Shown one piece after another: positions 16,587-29,370 of a stretch of DNA of 45,850 nucleotides. The stretch lies in assembly GCF_016583565.1 (NCBI RefSeq), contig NZ_NRRF01000040.1:1-45850 (forward strand). Reading direction: 5' to 3'. The notes below the pieces were generated by a model. The model did no database searches. It was not told where the DNA came from and saw only the letters and a program-made list of their open reading frames with translations. This DNA comes from Thiocystis violacea (GTDB taxonomy: Bacteria > Pseudomonadota > Gammaproteobacteria > Chromatiales > Chromatiaceae). A program made the position numbers and the translations under genes. The number at the start of each line of letters is the position of its first letter. Position 1 is the first letter of the stretch.

Positions 16587-18080
16587 ATGAGCGAGCCCCT
16601 CGCCCCCATCCCCCCTGGTCAAGCCAGCGCGCCATCGCTCACCGCGCCCGGGCTGCGCGAAACCGCCGCGGCTCGGCCGGCCCTCGCGGACGGACTCAGG
16701 GCGGGCATGCGTATCGAGATCCAGCCGAGCAGGCAGCTGTCGGCGCAGGTGCTGGAGGTCCGCATCCGCGGCATGGACGTCAGCCAAACCTGGAGCGCAC
16801 CCACGCAAGCGCGCCTGGTCACACCGCTTCCGAATCCCTTGAGCCAACAGCTGGCATCTGGCTCCAGTCCCGCGTCTCTCGACGCCACGCGGTTACAGGC
16901 CGAGGTGGTCGCCGTCAAACCGGCGCTGGTGCTGCGCCTGCTCTCGCCCGAGTCACCCCAGACCGCCCAGACCGGCGCGACACCGCCCCCCGGCACACGC
17001 GCCTGGCTCGGGCAGCAGCTGCGCCAGCATTGGCCCGAATCTCGACTGCTCGCCCCGACGCTGCAGACCCTGGTCGATCGCCTCGGCGCACCGGGCGAAA
17101 CGGCCCGAGCACTGCCAGGGCCGGATGCCGCGATGAAAGCCAGCGTTCAGCAGTCCGTCGCCACCCTCGTTGATCGGCTATCGGCGCACAGCGATCTCAC
17201 CGACCCTGATCGACTCTCCAGCGCGCTCGCCAAATCAGGTCTCTGGCTCGAGTCCACCCTCGCTCAAGCGATCACCAACCCAAGTCTCGGGGCCGCGCTC
17301 GGCCAGGATCTCAAGGCACAGCTACTGGCGCTCGCCCACCAGATCCGCGACGCCAATCGAACCGAGCAGAGGTCCGAGAGACGTGAGCCATCCGCCAGAA
17401 CCGCCGCACGTCTGGACGCACCCACCGGATCCCAAGGCACACCCCAGGGACGCCCAGCGCTGCCGCAAACGCCGCCCGCCCCGCCGACCCAGCACGCGGC
17501 GAGCACGCTCGCCCAGCAGGCGGCTGGGGCAGAGGGACAAGCCTCCACGCGCCTACTCACAGCCACAGCCAACCAGCCGCCCCCGCAGGAAGACGCCCAG
17601 ACACCGGCGCCGCGTGGCTCGGCGACGTCGCTGACGGCCGGCCTGGCACGCGAGGTCGACGGCATGATCAAGCAGATCGTGACCCATCAGCTCCAGGCGT
17701 TGGACACCACGCCGGCGCAGCCGCACTGGGTCTTGGAGATGCCCTTCAGAACGCCCACCGGCCTCATCACACTGGAGGCCGACATCCAGCGTGAACAGGC
17801 CGCTGATGCGTCCGAGGAGGGCTGGAGCATGCAGATCCACCTCGACCTACCCCGGCTGGGCGCCCTGACGATCACACTGAAACTGCGTGCGGAGCAGCTC
17901 AATGCCAGCCTGCAGGCCGGCACCGAGCTGGGCGCGGCCACCCTGAAACAGAACCTCAGCACACTGCGAGCGCAGCTGGAGGCACGCGAGATCCAAGTCG
18001 CCAGCCTGCATGCCGGCTTTCGGCCAAGCGCGCGCCGACCACCGCCCTTCGACGCGCCCTTGGTGAGTGAAGAGGCATGA
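16587..18080 (+). CDS. fliK: FliK-type flagellar hook-length control protein
   Basis: FliK measures the hook and triggers the export switch from hook to filament subunits by acting on FlhB. The 497-residue protein has a long low-complexity Pro/Ala/Gln-rich middle (about residues 270-350), typical of the molecular ruler. The C-terminal Flg_hook domain (PF02120, about residues 370-490) includes HWVLEMPFRTPTGL, WSMQIHLDLPRLGALTITLK and LKQNLSTLRAQLEAREIQVA. Many bacteria have a main fliK in the fliE-fliM cluster, so this copy may be the only one or a paralogue; the window cannot tell. The next gene encodes its likely partner domain. Confidence 0.85.
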   Translation: MSEPLAPIPPGQASAPSLTAPGLRETAAARPALADGLRAGMRIEIQPSRQLSAQVLEVRIRGMDVSQTWSAPTQARLVTPLPNPLSQQLASGSSPASLDATRLQAEVVAVKPALVLRLLSPESPQTAQTGATPPPGTRAWLGQQLRQHWPESRLLAPTLQTLVDRLGAPGETARALPGPDAAMKASVQQSVATLVDRLSAHSDLTDPDRLSSALAKSGLWLESTLAQAITNPSLGAALGQDLKAQLLALAHQIRDANRTEQRSERREPSARTAARLDAPTGSQGTPQGRPALPQTPPAPPTQHAASTLAQQAAGAEGQASTRLLTATANQPPPQEDAQTPAPRGSATSLTAGLAREVDGMIKQIVTHQLQALDTTPAQPHWVLEMPFRTPTGLITLEADIQREQAADASEEGWSMQIHLDLPRLGALTITLKLRAEQLNASLQAGTELGAATLKQNLSTLRAQLEAREIQVASLHAGFRPSARRPPPFDAPLVSEEA

Positions 18081-18108
18081 GCGTACAGCGCAACCGCACT
18101 GATCCGAC

Positions 18109-18429
18109 ATGAGCGACGAGCCCCGAGCACCCAAGCCTCCAAAAGCCGTCGCGCTCCACTGGGACGGTCAGCAGGCGCCGCGGATCACGGCCTCGGGCAC
18201 GGGTGCGACCGCCGAGCAGATTCGCCAGATCGCCGAGGCGCATGGCGTCCCGCTGCAACAGGATCCGGTCCTCGTCGAGGCACTGGCGCAGATCCCGGTC
18301 GGCGACGAGATCCCCCGTGCCCTCTATGTCGCCGTCGCCGAGGTCCTCACCTTCGTCTTCATGCTGGAAGGCATCGATCCTCGCCAGCCGACCTATCTCC
18401 CGGCGGAGCGGCCGGAAGGAAAAGCCTGA
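18109..18429 (+). CDS. Orphan FlhB C-terminal cytoplasmic domain (FlhX-like)
   Basis: This 106-residue protein corresponds only to the cytoplasmic FlhBCC part of the export-switch protein FlhB/YscU (PF01312). It has no membrane segments. It shows KAVALHWDGQQAPRITASG, IRQIAEAHGVPLQQDPVLVE and IPVGDEIPRALYVAVAEVL. Where FlhB has the self-cleaving NPTH-YAVAL, this protein has KPPKAVAL, so it cannot autocleave; it resembles the FlhB fragment made after cleavage. FlhX-type paralogues in other bacteria can partly substitute for that fragment. It starts 28 nt after the fliK-type gene, suggesting the two are made together. Confidence 0.85.
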   Translation: MSDEPRAPKPPKAVALHWDGQQAPRITASGTGATAEQIRQIAEAHGVPLQQDPVLVEALAQIPVGDEIPRALYVAVAEVLTFVFMLEGIDPRQPTYLPAERPEGKA

Positions 18430-18533
18430 GCTCTGCGTCGAGCCACAGGTCCATCATCACGCGCCTCGGTCACCGCCCGAGCGTTCAGCAGGCGGCCTTG
18501 CCAATCATCGATCGTCACCGCATAGTTCGGCGC

Positions 18534-18884
18534 ATGATATCGAGCGTCGCACTCTACGAAGCCCTCACCACGGCCCCCGACGACCGCACGCGCGCCCGCG
18601 TGATCGCCGAGGCCTTCGAGCGCCTGGAAGAGCGGTATCCGCATTTGCCTGACCTGGCCACCCAGGGGCACGTCCGCGAGTCGGAGCTGCGCCTGCAAAA
18701 AGAAATCGAGCAGGTGCGCGCCGAGCTCAAGACGGACATCGAGCAGGTCCGCTCCGAGCTGCGCCAGACCGAGCTGCGCCTGCAGAAAGAGATCGCGCAG
18801 GTGAAGGTCTCTCTCCTCCAATGGCTCGTCCCGCTGATGTTCGCGCAAGTCGCGGCAATCGCTGCACTCGTGAAGCTGTTGTAA
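18534..18884 (+). CDS. Coiled-coil protein with C-terminal membrane helix (DUF1640-like)
   Basis: From ATG 18534 the protein has 116 residues. It starts MISSVALYEALTTAPDD, followed by a helical segment and a coiled coil (about residues 45-90) with a repeated block: ELRLQKEIEQV and TELRLQKEIAQV, plus DIEQVRSEL between them. It ends in a single hydrophobic helix (about residues 94-116) with WLVPLMFAQVAAIAALVKLL. This resembles the small DUF1640/CCDC90-like proteins that I recall as multi-copy families in Chromatiaceae. Their function is unknown to me. The frame is open to ATG 18498, but the shorter start matches the family. It is not obviously flagellar. Confidence 0.7.
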   Translation: MISSVALYEALTTAPDDRTRARVIAEAFERLEERYPHLPDLATQGHVRESELRLQKEIEQVRAELKTDIEQVRSELRQTELRLQKEIAQVKVSLLQWLVPLMFAQVAAIAALVKLL

Positions 18885-18922
18885 GGCGTTTTCCGAAGCA
18901 AGGGCGCGCCTCTCGCCTCCCA

Positions 18923-18973
18923 TGAGCACTTTCCCAGAGTGAGCACTTTCCCAGAGTGAGCGCCTTCCCCGAG
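18923..18973. repeat. Three tandem copies of a 17-bp unit
   Basis: TGAGCACTTTCCCAGAG occurs twice exactly (18923-18939, 18940-18956), and a third copy, TGAGCGCCTTCCCCGAG, follows at 18957-18973. The array lies between the coiled-coil gene and the next plus-strand gene and is the only notable feature of that gap. Confidence 0.85.
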
Positions 18974-19020
18974 GTAGACTGACGATCATCAGCCTTCCCA
19001 AACCACGAGGATCGATTGGC

Positions 19021-19455
19021 ATGCCTGCCGGATATCTCGTCATCGAGACGCGCGCCGACCGTGCGGGGGTGGTTCGGATCCTGGCGAGCGATAGCCCTCC
19101 AGAGCCGTTGCCCCGGCCTGCCGACACACCCGACACACCCGAAGTTCGTTTCGTCGTCCGCTTCGGCAACCTTCACGTCGCCCGGATGCATGCCCACACC
19201 GCGCTGCGGCGTCACACGCTGGATGCGGAGGCGGGCCTCTATCGGGTCGACCTTGTCACGGCGGTGGCCGCCATCGATGCCATCGATCTCCGCCACGAGC
19301 GGATCTACCTGGACGCCGCCATCGCCGGGGAGCCCATGCTGGCAACGGAGACGGACCGTCGGCGCCGCCGCCATCGACGTATCGACCAGTTTTTCAACGC
19401 GGTCGGGATTGCCGCGATCCTCTATCTGCTGCTGCTTGCGATCTTCCTGATCTGA
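19021..19455 (+). CDS. Small hypothetical protein with C-terminal membrane anchor
   Basis: I do not recognise this 144-residue protein. About 110 residues form a probable cytoplasmic alpha/beta domain (MPAGYLVIETRADRAGVVRI at the start, then VRFGNLHVARMHAHTALRRH and YRVDLVTAVAAIDAIDL). An Arg-rich stretch (DRRRRRHRRIDQFF) follows, then one C-terminal membrane helix (about residues 126-144; IAAILYLLLLAIFLI). The basic segment before the helix favours an N-in, tail-anchored inner-membrane topology. It stands alone between the tandem repeat and the convergent cupin gene. No function is proposed. Confidence 0.7.
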   Translation: MPAGYLVIETRADRAGVVRILASDSPPEPLPRPADTPDTPEVRFVVRFGNLHVARMHAHTALRRHTLDAEAGLYRVDLVTAVAAIDAIDLRHERIYLDAAIAGEPMLATETDRRRRRHRRIDQFFNAVGIAAILYLLLLAIFLI

Positions 19456-19559
19456 CGCCCGGGCCTCGCTCCCAGCCGTCCACCAACGCCGTCGCAAGAC
19501 TCGCTGGGGTTGGCGCAGAGCGCCGGGGGCGCGCGGCATCAGCGATGGTGGCACCCCCG

Positions 19560-19913
19560 TCAGTCGGAGTCAGCCGACCCGAGCGGATGGATGTGGACCG
19601 CCAGCCAGATGCAGGCGGGATACCCTTTGGTGCTCAGGACGCGGTGCGGCGTGTGCGCTGGGATGAAGCGGTAATCGCCGGGACCAAGGGCGATCTCCGC
19701 GCCGTCGATCCAGAGCCGCGCCCGTCCTTGCAGTAGACAGACCCATTCGTCCTGCGACTGGTCGTAGAGGGTCTGGTCCGGCTGGTCGCTGCTGACGATG
19801 CGCTCGATCTGGACCCTGCCGCGCCGGAGCAGATCCTGAAAGACCTCGCCTTGGCGCGGCTCGGGCAGATGCTCGAAGAGGTTGCCGCCAATCCGATCTC
19901 CATTGTCAGGCAT
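19560..19913 (-). CDS. Cupin domain protein
   Basis: This 117-residue single-domain cupin has the small-cupin signature YDQSQDEWVCLLQGRARLWI, followed by LGPGDYRFIPAHTPHRV. The first metal-binding motif is non-classical (YDQ in place of HxH), but the EW, PGD and PAHTPHRV positions are kept, as in a common proteobacterial cupin group. The substrate is unknown. The start MPDNGD was chosen because AGGAG lies 6 nt before it; an ATG two codons earlier overlaps that site. It starts 37 nt after the stop of the large oxidase gene on the same strand and is likely cotranscribed with it. Confidence 0.8.
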   Translation of the reverse strand: MPDNGDRIGGNLFEHLPEPRQGEVFQDLLRRGRVQIERIVSSDQPDQTLYDQSQDEWVCLLQGRARLWIDGAEIALGPGDYRFIPAHTPHRVLSTKGYPACIWLAVHIHPLGSADSD

Positions 19914-19950
19914 CGGCATCTCCTGTCCTGGGAGGTGAGACAGGGGCGTT

Positions 19951-22900
19951 TCAGAGCAGCACGCGCTCGATTCCATCGTGCCGGACGCGCTCGATGAAGT
20001 GCGTTTGCCAGCCCTCCCCCAGCAGACGACTGGCCATCTCGACGACGATGTAGTCGGTCTTGAGGCCGGTGTCGTCCTGATACTTGCCGAGTCCCTGCTG
20101 ACAGGCCGGGCAGGAGGTCAGGAGCTTCACCTCGCCATCCGTGACCCGATTCCCGCCGGTCAGGTTTCGGATGCCGGCGGCCAGCTCCTCCTGCTTGCGG
20201 AAGCGGACCTGGTTGGCGATGTCCGGCCGCGCGGTGCCCAGGGTGCCCGCCTCGCCGCAGCAGCGGTCCGACAGGCCGACGCCCTGGCCGATGAGGCTGC
20301 TCGCGACCTTGGTCGGCGCATAGAGCTTCATGGGGGTGTGGCAGGGGTCGTGATAGAGGTACTGAACGCCCTCGACGCCGTGCAGACTCACGCCCTTCTC
20401 CATCAGCCATTCGTGGATGTCCAGCAGGCGGCAGCCGGGGAAAATGCGCTCGAATTCATACTTGAGCAGCTGGTCCATGCAGGTGCCGCAGGAGACAAGC
20501 ACGGTGCGGATGTCCAGATAGTTCAGGGTGTTGGCGATGCGGTGGAAGAGGACGCGGTTCTCCATGGTGATCTGACGCCCGCGGTCCTCCAGCCCGGCCG
20601 AGCTCTGCGGATAGCCGCAGCACAGGTAGCCCGGCGGCAGCACGGTCTGGGCGCCCTGCTCCCAGAGCATGGCCAGGGTGGCGAGCCCGATGTCCGAATA
20701 GAGCCGCTCGGAGCCGCAGCCGGGAAAGTAGAAGACCGCCTCGGTCTCGTCGGTGACGACCTTGGGATCCCGCAGGATGGGCACCTGGCTGCGGTCCTCG
20801 AGGGCGAGCAGATGGCGGAAGGTCTGCTTGGGCAGATCCACGCGCACCGGCCGGCTCACCAGCTCCACGACCTGACTGCTGAGTGCCGGTCGCCCGGTGG
20901 TCGCGCCCGGATGCTGGGTGCGCTGCTGCGTCAGACGCAGGAGCTTGGCCGCGCGATGGGCCAGATTCATGGCGGCAAAGCCCCATTCGGCCAGGCCCTT
21001 GCGCATGAGGCGGATCGCCCGCGGGTCCGTGATGTTGAGGAACTGCATGGCCGCCCAGGCGCCCGGGCTGAAATTGCGCTGGCGTCGCTCGACCAGGATG
21101 CGCCGCATGCGGGTGGTCACAGTGCCGAAGTCGATATCCACCGGGCACGGCGGCAGGCACTTGTGGCAGATGGTGCAGTGATCCGCGACATCGTTCATCT
21201 CGGCGAAGTGACGCAGCGAGAGCCCGCGCCGCGTCTGCTCCTCGTAGAGGAAGGCCTCGATGATGAGTCCGGTGCCGAGGATCTTGTTGCGCGGCGAGTA
21301 GCTGAGATTGGCGCGCGGCACGTGGGTCATGCACTTGGGCTTGCACTTGCCGCAGCGCAGGCAGTGTTTGACGTCATCGTTGAGGGCGCCGAGTTCGGTC
21401 TCCTCCAGGATGATGGCCTCCTGCTGCACCAGGCGCAGCGAGGGGGTGTAGGCGCCATCCAGCCCGGAGCCGGGCATCAGCTTGCCGCGATTGAAGCGGG
21501 CCTCGGGGTCGACCCGCTGCTTGTAGGCGACGAAGGCGTCGAGCTTCTCGCGCTCGAGGAACTGCAGCTTGGTGATGCCGATGCCGTGCTCGCCCGAGAT
21601 GACGCCGCCGAGCCCGGTCGCCAGCGCCATGATGCGGGCGACGACGCGATCGGCCTCGTGGAGCATGGCGTAGTCGGACGAGTGCACCGGGATGTTGGTG
21701 TGGACGTTGCCGTCGCCGGCATGCATGTGCAGGGCGACGAAGAGACGGGCATCCTTCACCCCCCGGTGGATCTCCCGCAACCGCTCGCGCACGCGGGCGA
21801 GCGCCTGGCCCGAGAAGATCTCGTCGAGCCGGTCCGCCACTTCGCCCTTGAGCGCCTGGCGCAGGTCGCGGCGGAGCATCATGGCGATGAGGGTGTCGCC
21901 CTCGCGCATGCGCGCCGTCTCGGCGTCTTCGAGCAGCGCCAGGTTGTCGGCCGCGGGCTGGTCGAGCCGCGCCAGGATGGCCTGCCAGCGGGCACGCACC
22001 CGGCCGATGGAGTCGCGCGCGGCATCGCGCTTGGCCCGCAGGATGGCGCGACTCTCGTCCGAGTCCTCATACTCCCCCTCGACGCGCAGCTCGGGCATCT
22101 CGGAGTCGAGATACTCGAGCACGGCCGCCATGCTGGCGTCCTTGTTGCGGATGGACAGCTCGATGTTGATCCGCTCGATGCCACGGCTGTAATCGGCGAG
22201 CCGAGCGAGCGGGATGACGACGTCCTCGTTGATCTTGAAGGCGTTGGTGTGCCGCGAGATGGCCGCCGTGCGCGCCCGGTCCAGCCAGAAGCGTTTGCGC
22301 GCCTCCGGACTCACCGCGATGAAGCCCTCGCCGTTGCGCGCCTGAGCGAGCCGAACGACCTGCTCGGCGACGGCCGTGACCGCGTCCGCGTCGTCGCTCA
22401 CCAGATCCGCGATCAGGACCATCTTGGGCAGTTCGTGACGGGCCGCCTTGGTGGAGTAGTCGACGGCGCGCACGTAGCGCTCGTCGAGGTGCTCCAGACC
22501 GGCCAGCTGCACGCCGGGCTGGGATTGGATGGAGTCCTTGATCTCCACGATCGCGGGCACCGCCAGGTCGAGATCGGTCCCGAAGAACTCCAGGCAGACC
22601 GTGCGCACCTGATCCGGCATGCGATGCAGGATGAAGCGCGCCGAGGTGATGATGCCGTCGCAGCCCTCTTTCTGAACGCCCGGCAGGCCCGAGAGGAACT
22701 TGTCCGTCACGTCCTTGCCGAGACCGACCTTGCGGAAGGACTGACCCGACATCTCCAGGATCTCGGGCTCGCCGCGCGCTGTCTTGCCGTCCGCGGCAAA
22801 GCGGGTGAGGCGGAAACGCACTCGCTCCTGGTCATGGATCTTGCCCAGGTTGTGGTCCAGCCGCTCGACCTCCAGCCAATCCGCATCCGGCGTCACCATG

Positions 22901-23808
22901 CGCCAGGAGGCCAGGTTGTCCAGTGCCGTGCCCCAAAGCACGGCCTTCTTGCCGCCCGCGTTCATGGCGATGTTGCCGCCGATGCAGGAGGCGTCCTGAG
23001 AGGTCGGGTCGACGGCGAAGGCGAGTCCATTCGCGTCGGCCAGGTCGGAGACGCGCCGCGTCACCACGCCCGCGCCGCACCGCGCCGTCGCCACCAGCCC
23101 CGCCACGCCGGGCAGCGCCACGCGCTCGACGCCGGAGAGGATTTCCAGCTTCTCGGTATTGATGACCGCCGTCAGGGGGTGCAGCGGAACCGCCGAGCCC
23201 GTGTAGCCGGTGCCGCCCCCGCGCGGGATCAGCGTCAGACCGCAGTCGATGCAGGCGCTGACGATGGGGGCGACCTCCGCCTCGGTATCCGGCGAGATGA
23301 CGACGAAGGGCAGCTCGACGCGCCAGTCGGTCGCATCGGTCGCGTGCGAGACGCGCGCCAGACCGCCGAAATCCAGGTTGTCCTTGCGCGTGATGCCGCC
23401 GAGCGCCTTGCGCAGCCGCTCGCGCTGCACGCGCTCGGTCTCGAACCAGTCGCCGAAACGCCCCACCGCGGCGCGCGCGGCAGCGAGCAGTTCGGCGGCG
23501 CGCTGGTTGTCGTTGAGGCGCTGCTCGAACTGATCGAGCCGGTGCGCGAGCGCCTGCAGCAGCAGGCGCCGGCGATCCAGGTTCTCCAGCAGGTCGTCCT
23601 GCAGGTAGGGGTTGCGGGTCACCACCCACATATCGCCCAGCACCTCGAACAGCATCCGCGCCGAGCGTCCGGTGCGACGGCTGCCGCGCAGCTCCTCGAT
23701 CAAGTCCCACATGGGCTCGCCGAGGAAGCGGATCACGATCTCCCGATCGGAGAAGGAGGTGTAGTTGTAGGGAATTTCGCGGATACGGGGCTGGGCGTCG
23801 GACATCAT
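19951..23808 (-). CDS. Long FAD-binding and Fe-S oxidoreductase (D-lactate/glycolate dehydrogenase-like, DUF3683 type)
   Basis: This 1285-residue enzyme combines three parts. An N-terminal DUF3683-like segment covers about residues 1-150. An FAD-linked oxidase (GlcD/Dld type) follows, with [19 protein letters not shown] in the FAD-binding domain, C-terminal [13 protein letters not shown] and the [19 protein letters not shown] motif. The Fe-S part (GlcF-like) has [11 protein letters not shown] and [12 protein letters not shown] for two [4Fe-4S] clusters and two CCG domains (PGCGSERLY...[16 protein letters not shown]...CCGEAG). Such proteins oxidise 2-hydroxyacids and pass electrons to the quinone pool; the exact substrate is not shown. 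A dyad lies just upstream of the start, and a cupin gene follows. Confidence 0.9.
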   Translation of the reverse strand: MMSDAQPRIREIPYNYTSFSDREIVIRFLGEPMWDLIEELRGSRRTGRSARMLFEVLGDMWVVTRNPYLQDDLLENLDRRRLLLQALAHRLDQFEQRLNDNQRAAELLAAARAAVGRFGDWFETERVQRERLRKALGGITRKDNLDFGGLARVSHATDATDWRVELPFVVISPDTEAEVAPIVSACIDCGLTLIPRGGGTGYTGSAVPLHPLTAVINTEKLEILSGVERVALPGVAGLVATARCGAGVVTRRVSDLADANGLAFAVDPTSQDASCIGGNIAMNAGGKKAVLWGTALDNLASWRMVTPDADWLEVERLDHNLGKIHDQERVRFRLTRFAADGKTARGEPEILEMSGQSFRKVGLGKDVTDKFLSGLPGVQKEGCDGIITSARFILHRMPDQVRTVCLEFFGTDLDLAVPAIVEIKDSIQSQPGVQLAGLEHLDERYVRAVDYSTKAARHELPKMVLIADLVSDDADAVTAVAEQVVRLAQARNGEGFIAVSPEARKRFWLDRARTAAISRHTNAFKINEDVVIPLARLADYSRGIERINIELSIRNKDASMAAVLEYLDSEMPELRVEGEYEDSDESRAILRAKRDAARDSIGRVRARWQAILARLDQPAADNLALLEDAETARMREGDTLIAMMLRRDLRQALKGEVADRLDEIFSGQALARVRERLREIHRGVKDARLFVALHMHAGDGNVHTNIPVHSSDYAMLHEADRVVARIMALATGLGGVISGEHGIGITKLQFLEREKLDAFVAYKQRVDPEARFNRGKLMPGSGLDGAYTPSLRLVQQEAIILEETELGALNDDVKHCLRCGKCKPKCMTHVPRANLSYSPRNKILGTGLIIEAFLYEEQTRRGLSLRHFAEMNDVADHCTICHKCLPPCPVDIDFGTVTTRMRRILVERRQRNFSPGAWAAMQFLNITDPRAIRLMRKGLAEWGFAAMNLAHRAAKLLRLTQQRTQHPGATTGRPALSSQVVELVSRPVRVDLPKQTFRHLLALEDRSQVPILRDPKVVTDETEAVFYFPGCGSERLYSDIGLATLAMLWEQGAQTVLPPGYLCCGYPQSSAGLEDRGRQITMENRVLFHRIANTLNYLDIRTVLVSCGTCMDQLLKYEFERIFPGCRLLDIHEWLMEKGVSLHGVEGVQYLYHDPCHTPMKLYAPTKVASSLIGQGVGLSDRCCGEAGTLGTARPDIANQVRFRKQEELAAGIRNLTGGNRVTDGEVKLLTSCPACQQGLGKYQDDTGLKTDYIVVEMASRLLGEGWQTHFIERVRHDGIERVLL

Positions 23809-23832
23809 CGGACAGGCATCAAGGCTCGGCTA

Positions 23833-23863
23833 TTGCAGTGCACAAAATGGTACTGCAAAGTAC
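23833..23863. promoter_or_regulatory. Operator-like dyads upstream of the FAD/Fe-S oxidase
   Basis: TTGCAGT (23833-23839) and ACTGCAA (23852-23858) form a perfect 7-bp inverted repeat with a 12-nt spacer. Overlapping its right arm, GTACT-GCAA-AGTAC (23850-23863) is a second perfect dyad. The centre lies about 35-40 nt upstream of the oxidase start, where a repressor of a 2-hydroxyacid oxidase would be expected. No regulator gene is adjacent. Confidence 0.45.
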
Positions 23864-23906
23864 GGGGGGAATAACCATGGCATTTGTTCATGAGCGGATG
23901 CTGGTC

Positions 23907-23930
23907 GCGGCGGGGCGCCGCTCCCACAAG
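23907..23930. repeat. REP-like GC-rich palindrome
   Basis: On the minus strand this reads CTTGTGGGAGCGGCG followed by CCCCGCCGC: a perfect GCGGCG-CCC-CGCCGC hairpin preceded by TGTGGGA. The layout is that of REP elements (TGTGGGAGCGG type) common in pseudomonads and other Gammaproteobacteria. Only one copy was seen here. It lies between the oxidase and arfB. Confidence 0.45.
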
Positions 23931-23991
23931 ACCATTCCCACAGCGAGAGGCTCCGAGCTGGAGTCATGGGCAGGTCCGACGCGCTCGGGGC

Positions 23992-24414
23992 TCAGTCCTC
24001 TCCTGGGCGCGTCGAGCGGCGCTGCTTGACGCCGGCGCGCAGCCGCTTGGCGGCCAGGCGCCGCTCTTTCGAGCCACGGGTGGGCCGGGTCGCGACACGC
24101 GGCTTGGGCCGATGCGCCGCTTGACGAATGAGCTCCGCCAGACGCTCGCGCGCGTCGTCGCGGTTGCGCTCGCGGGTGCGAAAACGGTGGGCCTCGATGG
24201 TCAGCACGCCTTCTCCATCGGCGCGCCGCCCCGCCAAGCGCAGCAGACGCTGGCGCACGTCCTCCGGGAGCGAGGGGGAGCGCGCGGCATCAAAGCGCAG
24301 CTGCACGGCGGTCTCGACCTTGTTCACGTTCTGCCCGCCCGGTCCGGGTGAGCGGATGAAGCGCTCGGACAGCTCGGACTCGGGGATGCGGATGCCTGGG
24401 GTGACTTGGATCAT
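23992..24414 (-). CDS. arfB: Alternative ribosome-rescue factor B
   Basis: ArfB (YaeJ) is a peptidyl-tRNA hydrolase that frees ribosomes stalled without a stop codon. The 140-residue protein has the release-factor-type domain with RSPGPGGQNVNKVETAVQLRF, including the catalytic Gly26-Gly27-Gln28. It ends in a long basic tail (RPTRGSKERRLAAKRLRAG onward) that in E. coli ArfB enters the empty mRNA channel. Length matches the family. It lies 36 nt downstream of dnaE on the same strand and may be cotranscribed with it. Confidence 0.95.
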   Translation of the reverse strand: MIQVTPGIRIPESELSERFIRSPGPGGQNVNKVETAVQLRFDAARSPSLPEDVRQRLLRLAGRRADGEGVLTIEAHRFRTRERNRDDARERLAELIRQAAHRPKPRVATRPTRGSKERRLAAKRLRAGVKQRRSTRPGED

Positions 24415-24450
24415 GGGCGGATTCTGAGCCGCGGCCCGAGATCGAACAAG

Positions 24451-28029
<3,579 letters not shown>

Positions 28030-28631
28030 GGGTGCCCTGTGGTGCGCAGTGGAGCGGGATACGATGACGCGACGCAGACGCGTGCGGGCCGCTAGTCTAC
28101 CCATTGCCCCGGCGTCTGCGGAGACGGAAATATCCATCGAAACGGGCCGCCGGATAGGCGCTGCACAGCCTGGACGAAGGGCGCTGAAAAACAGGGAGAT
28201 GGATCAGCCAGTTACCAGACCGGCCACCGGCCAAGGACACGGAGAGGTCCGCACACTACCAGGCGCACACCTGATCCAGGACAAGCGACGCGTCCCAAAC
28301 CAGCTCGTATGCGCTTCCCTAGCAGATTCACGTTGCGTGGCGGCGTGGCGTTGGAGCGGACTTCTGGGGAGGCTAGCCCGACTTCGGGCCGTCAGTTCAG
28401 GCGGAAGTGTACGCAACTCGGTGGAGAATGAGGGAGATGGAGAATTCCTGACGAGGGCGGTCGAGGAGCCGAGGTCGACTGCCTCGCGCGCGCTGGACCG
28501 GCTGCGTCGCTTCGCGCTGCAATCACAGGCCGGTCTGAACTGTCTGACCGCCCCCGCCGACCGAGGCTAAGGCCTCGATAGGCCAGGCCCCAGGGCGAAG
28601 CGAGCGACTCGAGGCGCGCGGAGGCGGTAGC
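28030..28631. other. 600-bp region without a supported gene
   Basis: This stretch separates dnaE from a secreted hypothetical protein and should contain the dnaE promoter on the minus strand. Frames are open here (for example plus 28049-28570), but their composition resembles shadow frames and no family is recognised. A 6-bp hairpin CGAGGC-TAAG-GCCTCG at 28562-28577 could help end the 28632-29096 transcript, although no T-run follows. No RNA gene was recognised. Confidence 0.4.
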
Positions 28632-29096
28632 TCACTCGGCGCCCTGTCGAGGGTACTCGGTCCACTTCAGGGAAGGGGGCGTGGGCGGGAGATCCTCGAA
28701 ACTCCTGCCGTTTGCAGCGGCGACGAATCGCGAAGGTGCCTCGGAGCCGCCGGCCTTGGGGTCTGGGTTGAGATAGGCGACACCGATCCAGCCGCGAGGC
28801 CGAAGGCCCTTATCCTGAGCCGCCGTGCTCGGGGCCTGGGTGCGCACCATGATGATGTCCCCCGGCTTCACGCGGATGGTGGCGCTCAGCACCGAGATGA
28901 CCTCCATGCGATAGATTGCCTCGGGGCGCTCCCCCTGCCCCGCGTCCGGCGATACCTGAGCCTCCAGCACCTTGACCTCGAGCGTCGCCGCCGCACCCGC
29001 CCTGGGCGCTTGGCCGGCCGCCATGGCCGACCACAGGACCGACAGCACGCCAAGGGCGGCGAAGGTCGCGATCCGAATCGAATAGACCCTGAACAT
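28632..29096 (-). CDS. Secreted hypothetical protein
   Basis: The 154-residue protein has a clear signal peptide (about residues 1-28; RIATFAALGVLSVLWSAMAAG, cut near AAGQA) and a mature domain of about 125 residues. Its strands read TLEVKVLEAQV, IYRMEVISVLSATIRVKPGD, IIMVRTQ and RPRGWIGVAYLNPDP. The alternating pattern suggests a small beta-barrel (OB-like) fold, but I do not recognise the family. There is no Cys after the signal, so it is a soluble periplasmic protein rather than a lipoprotein. It stands alone, upstream of and divergent from the YihY-type gene. Confidence 0.65.
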   Translation of the reverse strand: MFRVYSIRIATFAALGVLSVLWSAMAAGQAPRAGAAATLEVKVLEAQVSPDAGQGERPEAIYRMEVISVLSATIRVKPGDIIMVRTQAPSTAAQDKGLRPRGWIGVAYLNPDPKAGGSEAPSRFVAAANGRSFEDLPPTPPSLKWTEYPRQGAE

Positions 29097-29370
29097 GGCA
29101 ATCTCCTCTAGCAGTTGACACCAGCCACCGCGGCCTCGCGCGACGGATTCCGCTCTCAGTCTAGTTCAGGGCCTGCGGATCTGTGTTTGGCACCCGCTCG
29201 ACGACAGCCGCCACGGCGCCAGCAACAGCTTGGCGTCGATCATGCCTCGAAACAGTCGTCTTCTGTCGGGTGGACAAACGCAGCACGGTCAACCAACAAA
29301 GGCGCGGGGGCGGTACCCGTGCCACAATTCGACCACCGACACTGACACGACCAGCCGGGGCCACGTATCC

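Noticed and set aside
18393..19169. Minus-strand frame across the coiled-coil gene and the tandem repeat
   Set aside because: It runs across the coiled-coil gene in the opposite sense; part of it looks protein-like, but I could not tie it to a family and the plus-strand genes are better supported.
19978..23874. Plus-strand open frame of about 1300 codons opposite the FAD/Fe-S oxidase
   Set aside because: It is a shadow of the minus-strand gene, caused by strong GC bias at third positions; its translation shows no domain, while the minus strand has clear FAD and Fe-S motifs.
23878..24029. Small plus-strand frame starting at ATG 23878 after a G-rich run
   Set aside because: It runs through the REP-like palindrome and into arfB on the other strand, and has no recognisable protein features.
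28049..28570. Plus-strand frame in the gap between dnaE and the secreted protein
   Set aside because: Arg/Ala/Gly-rich shadow-like composition, no ribosome-binding site, and it overlaps the start of dnaE.
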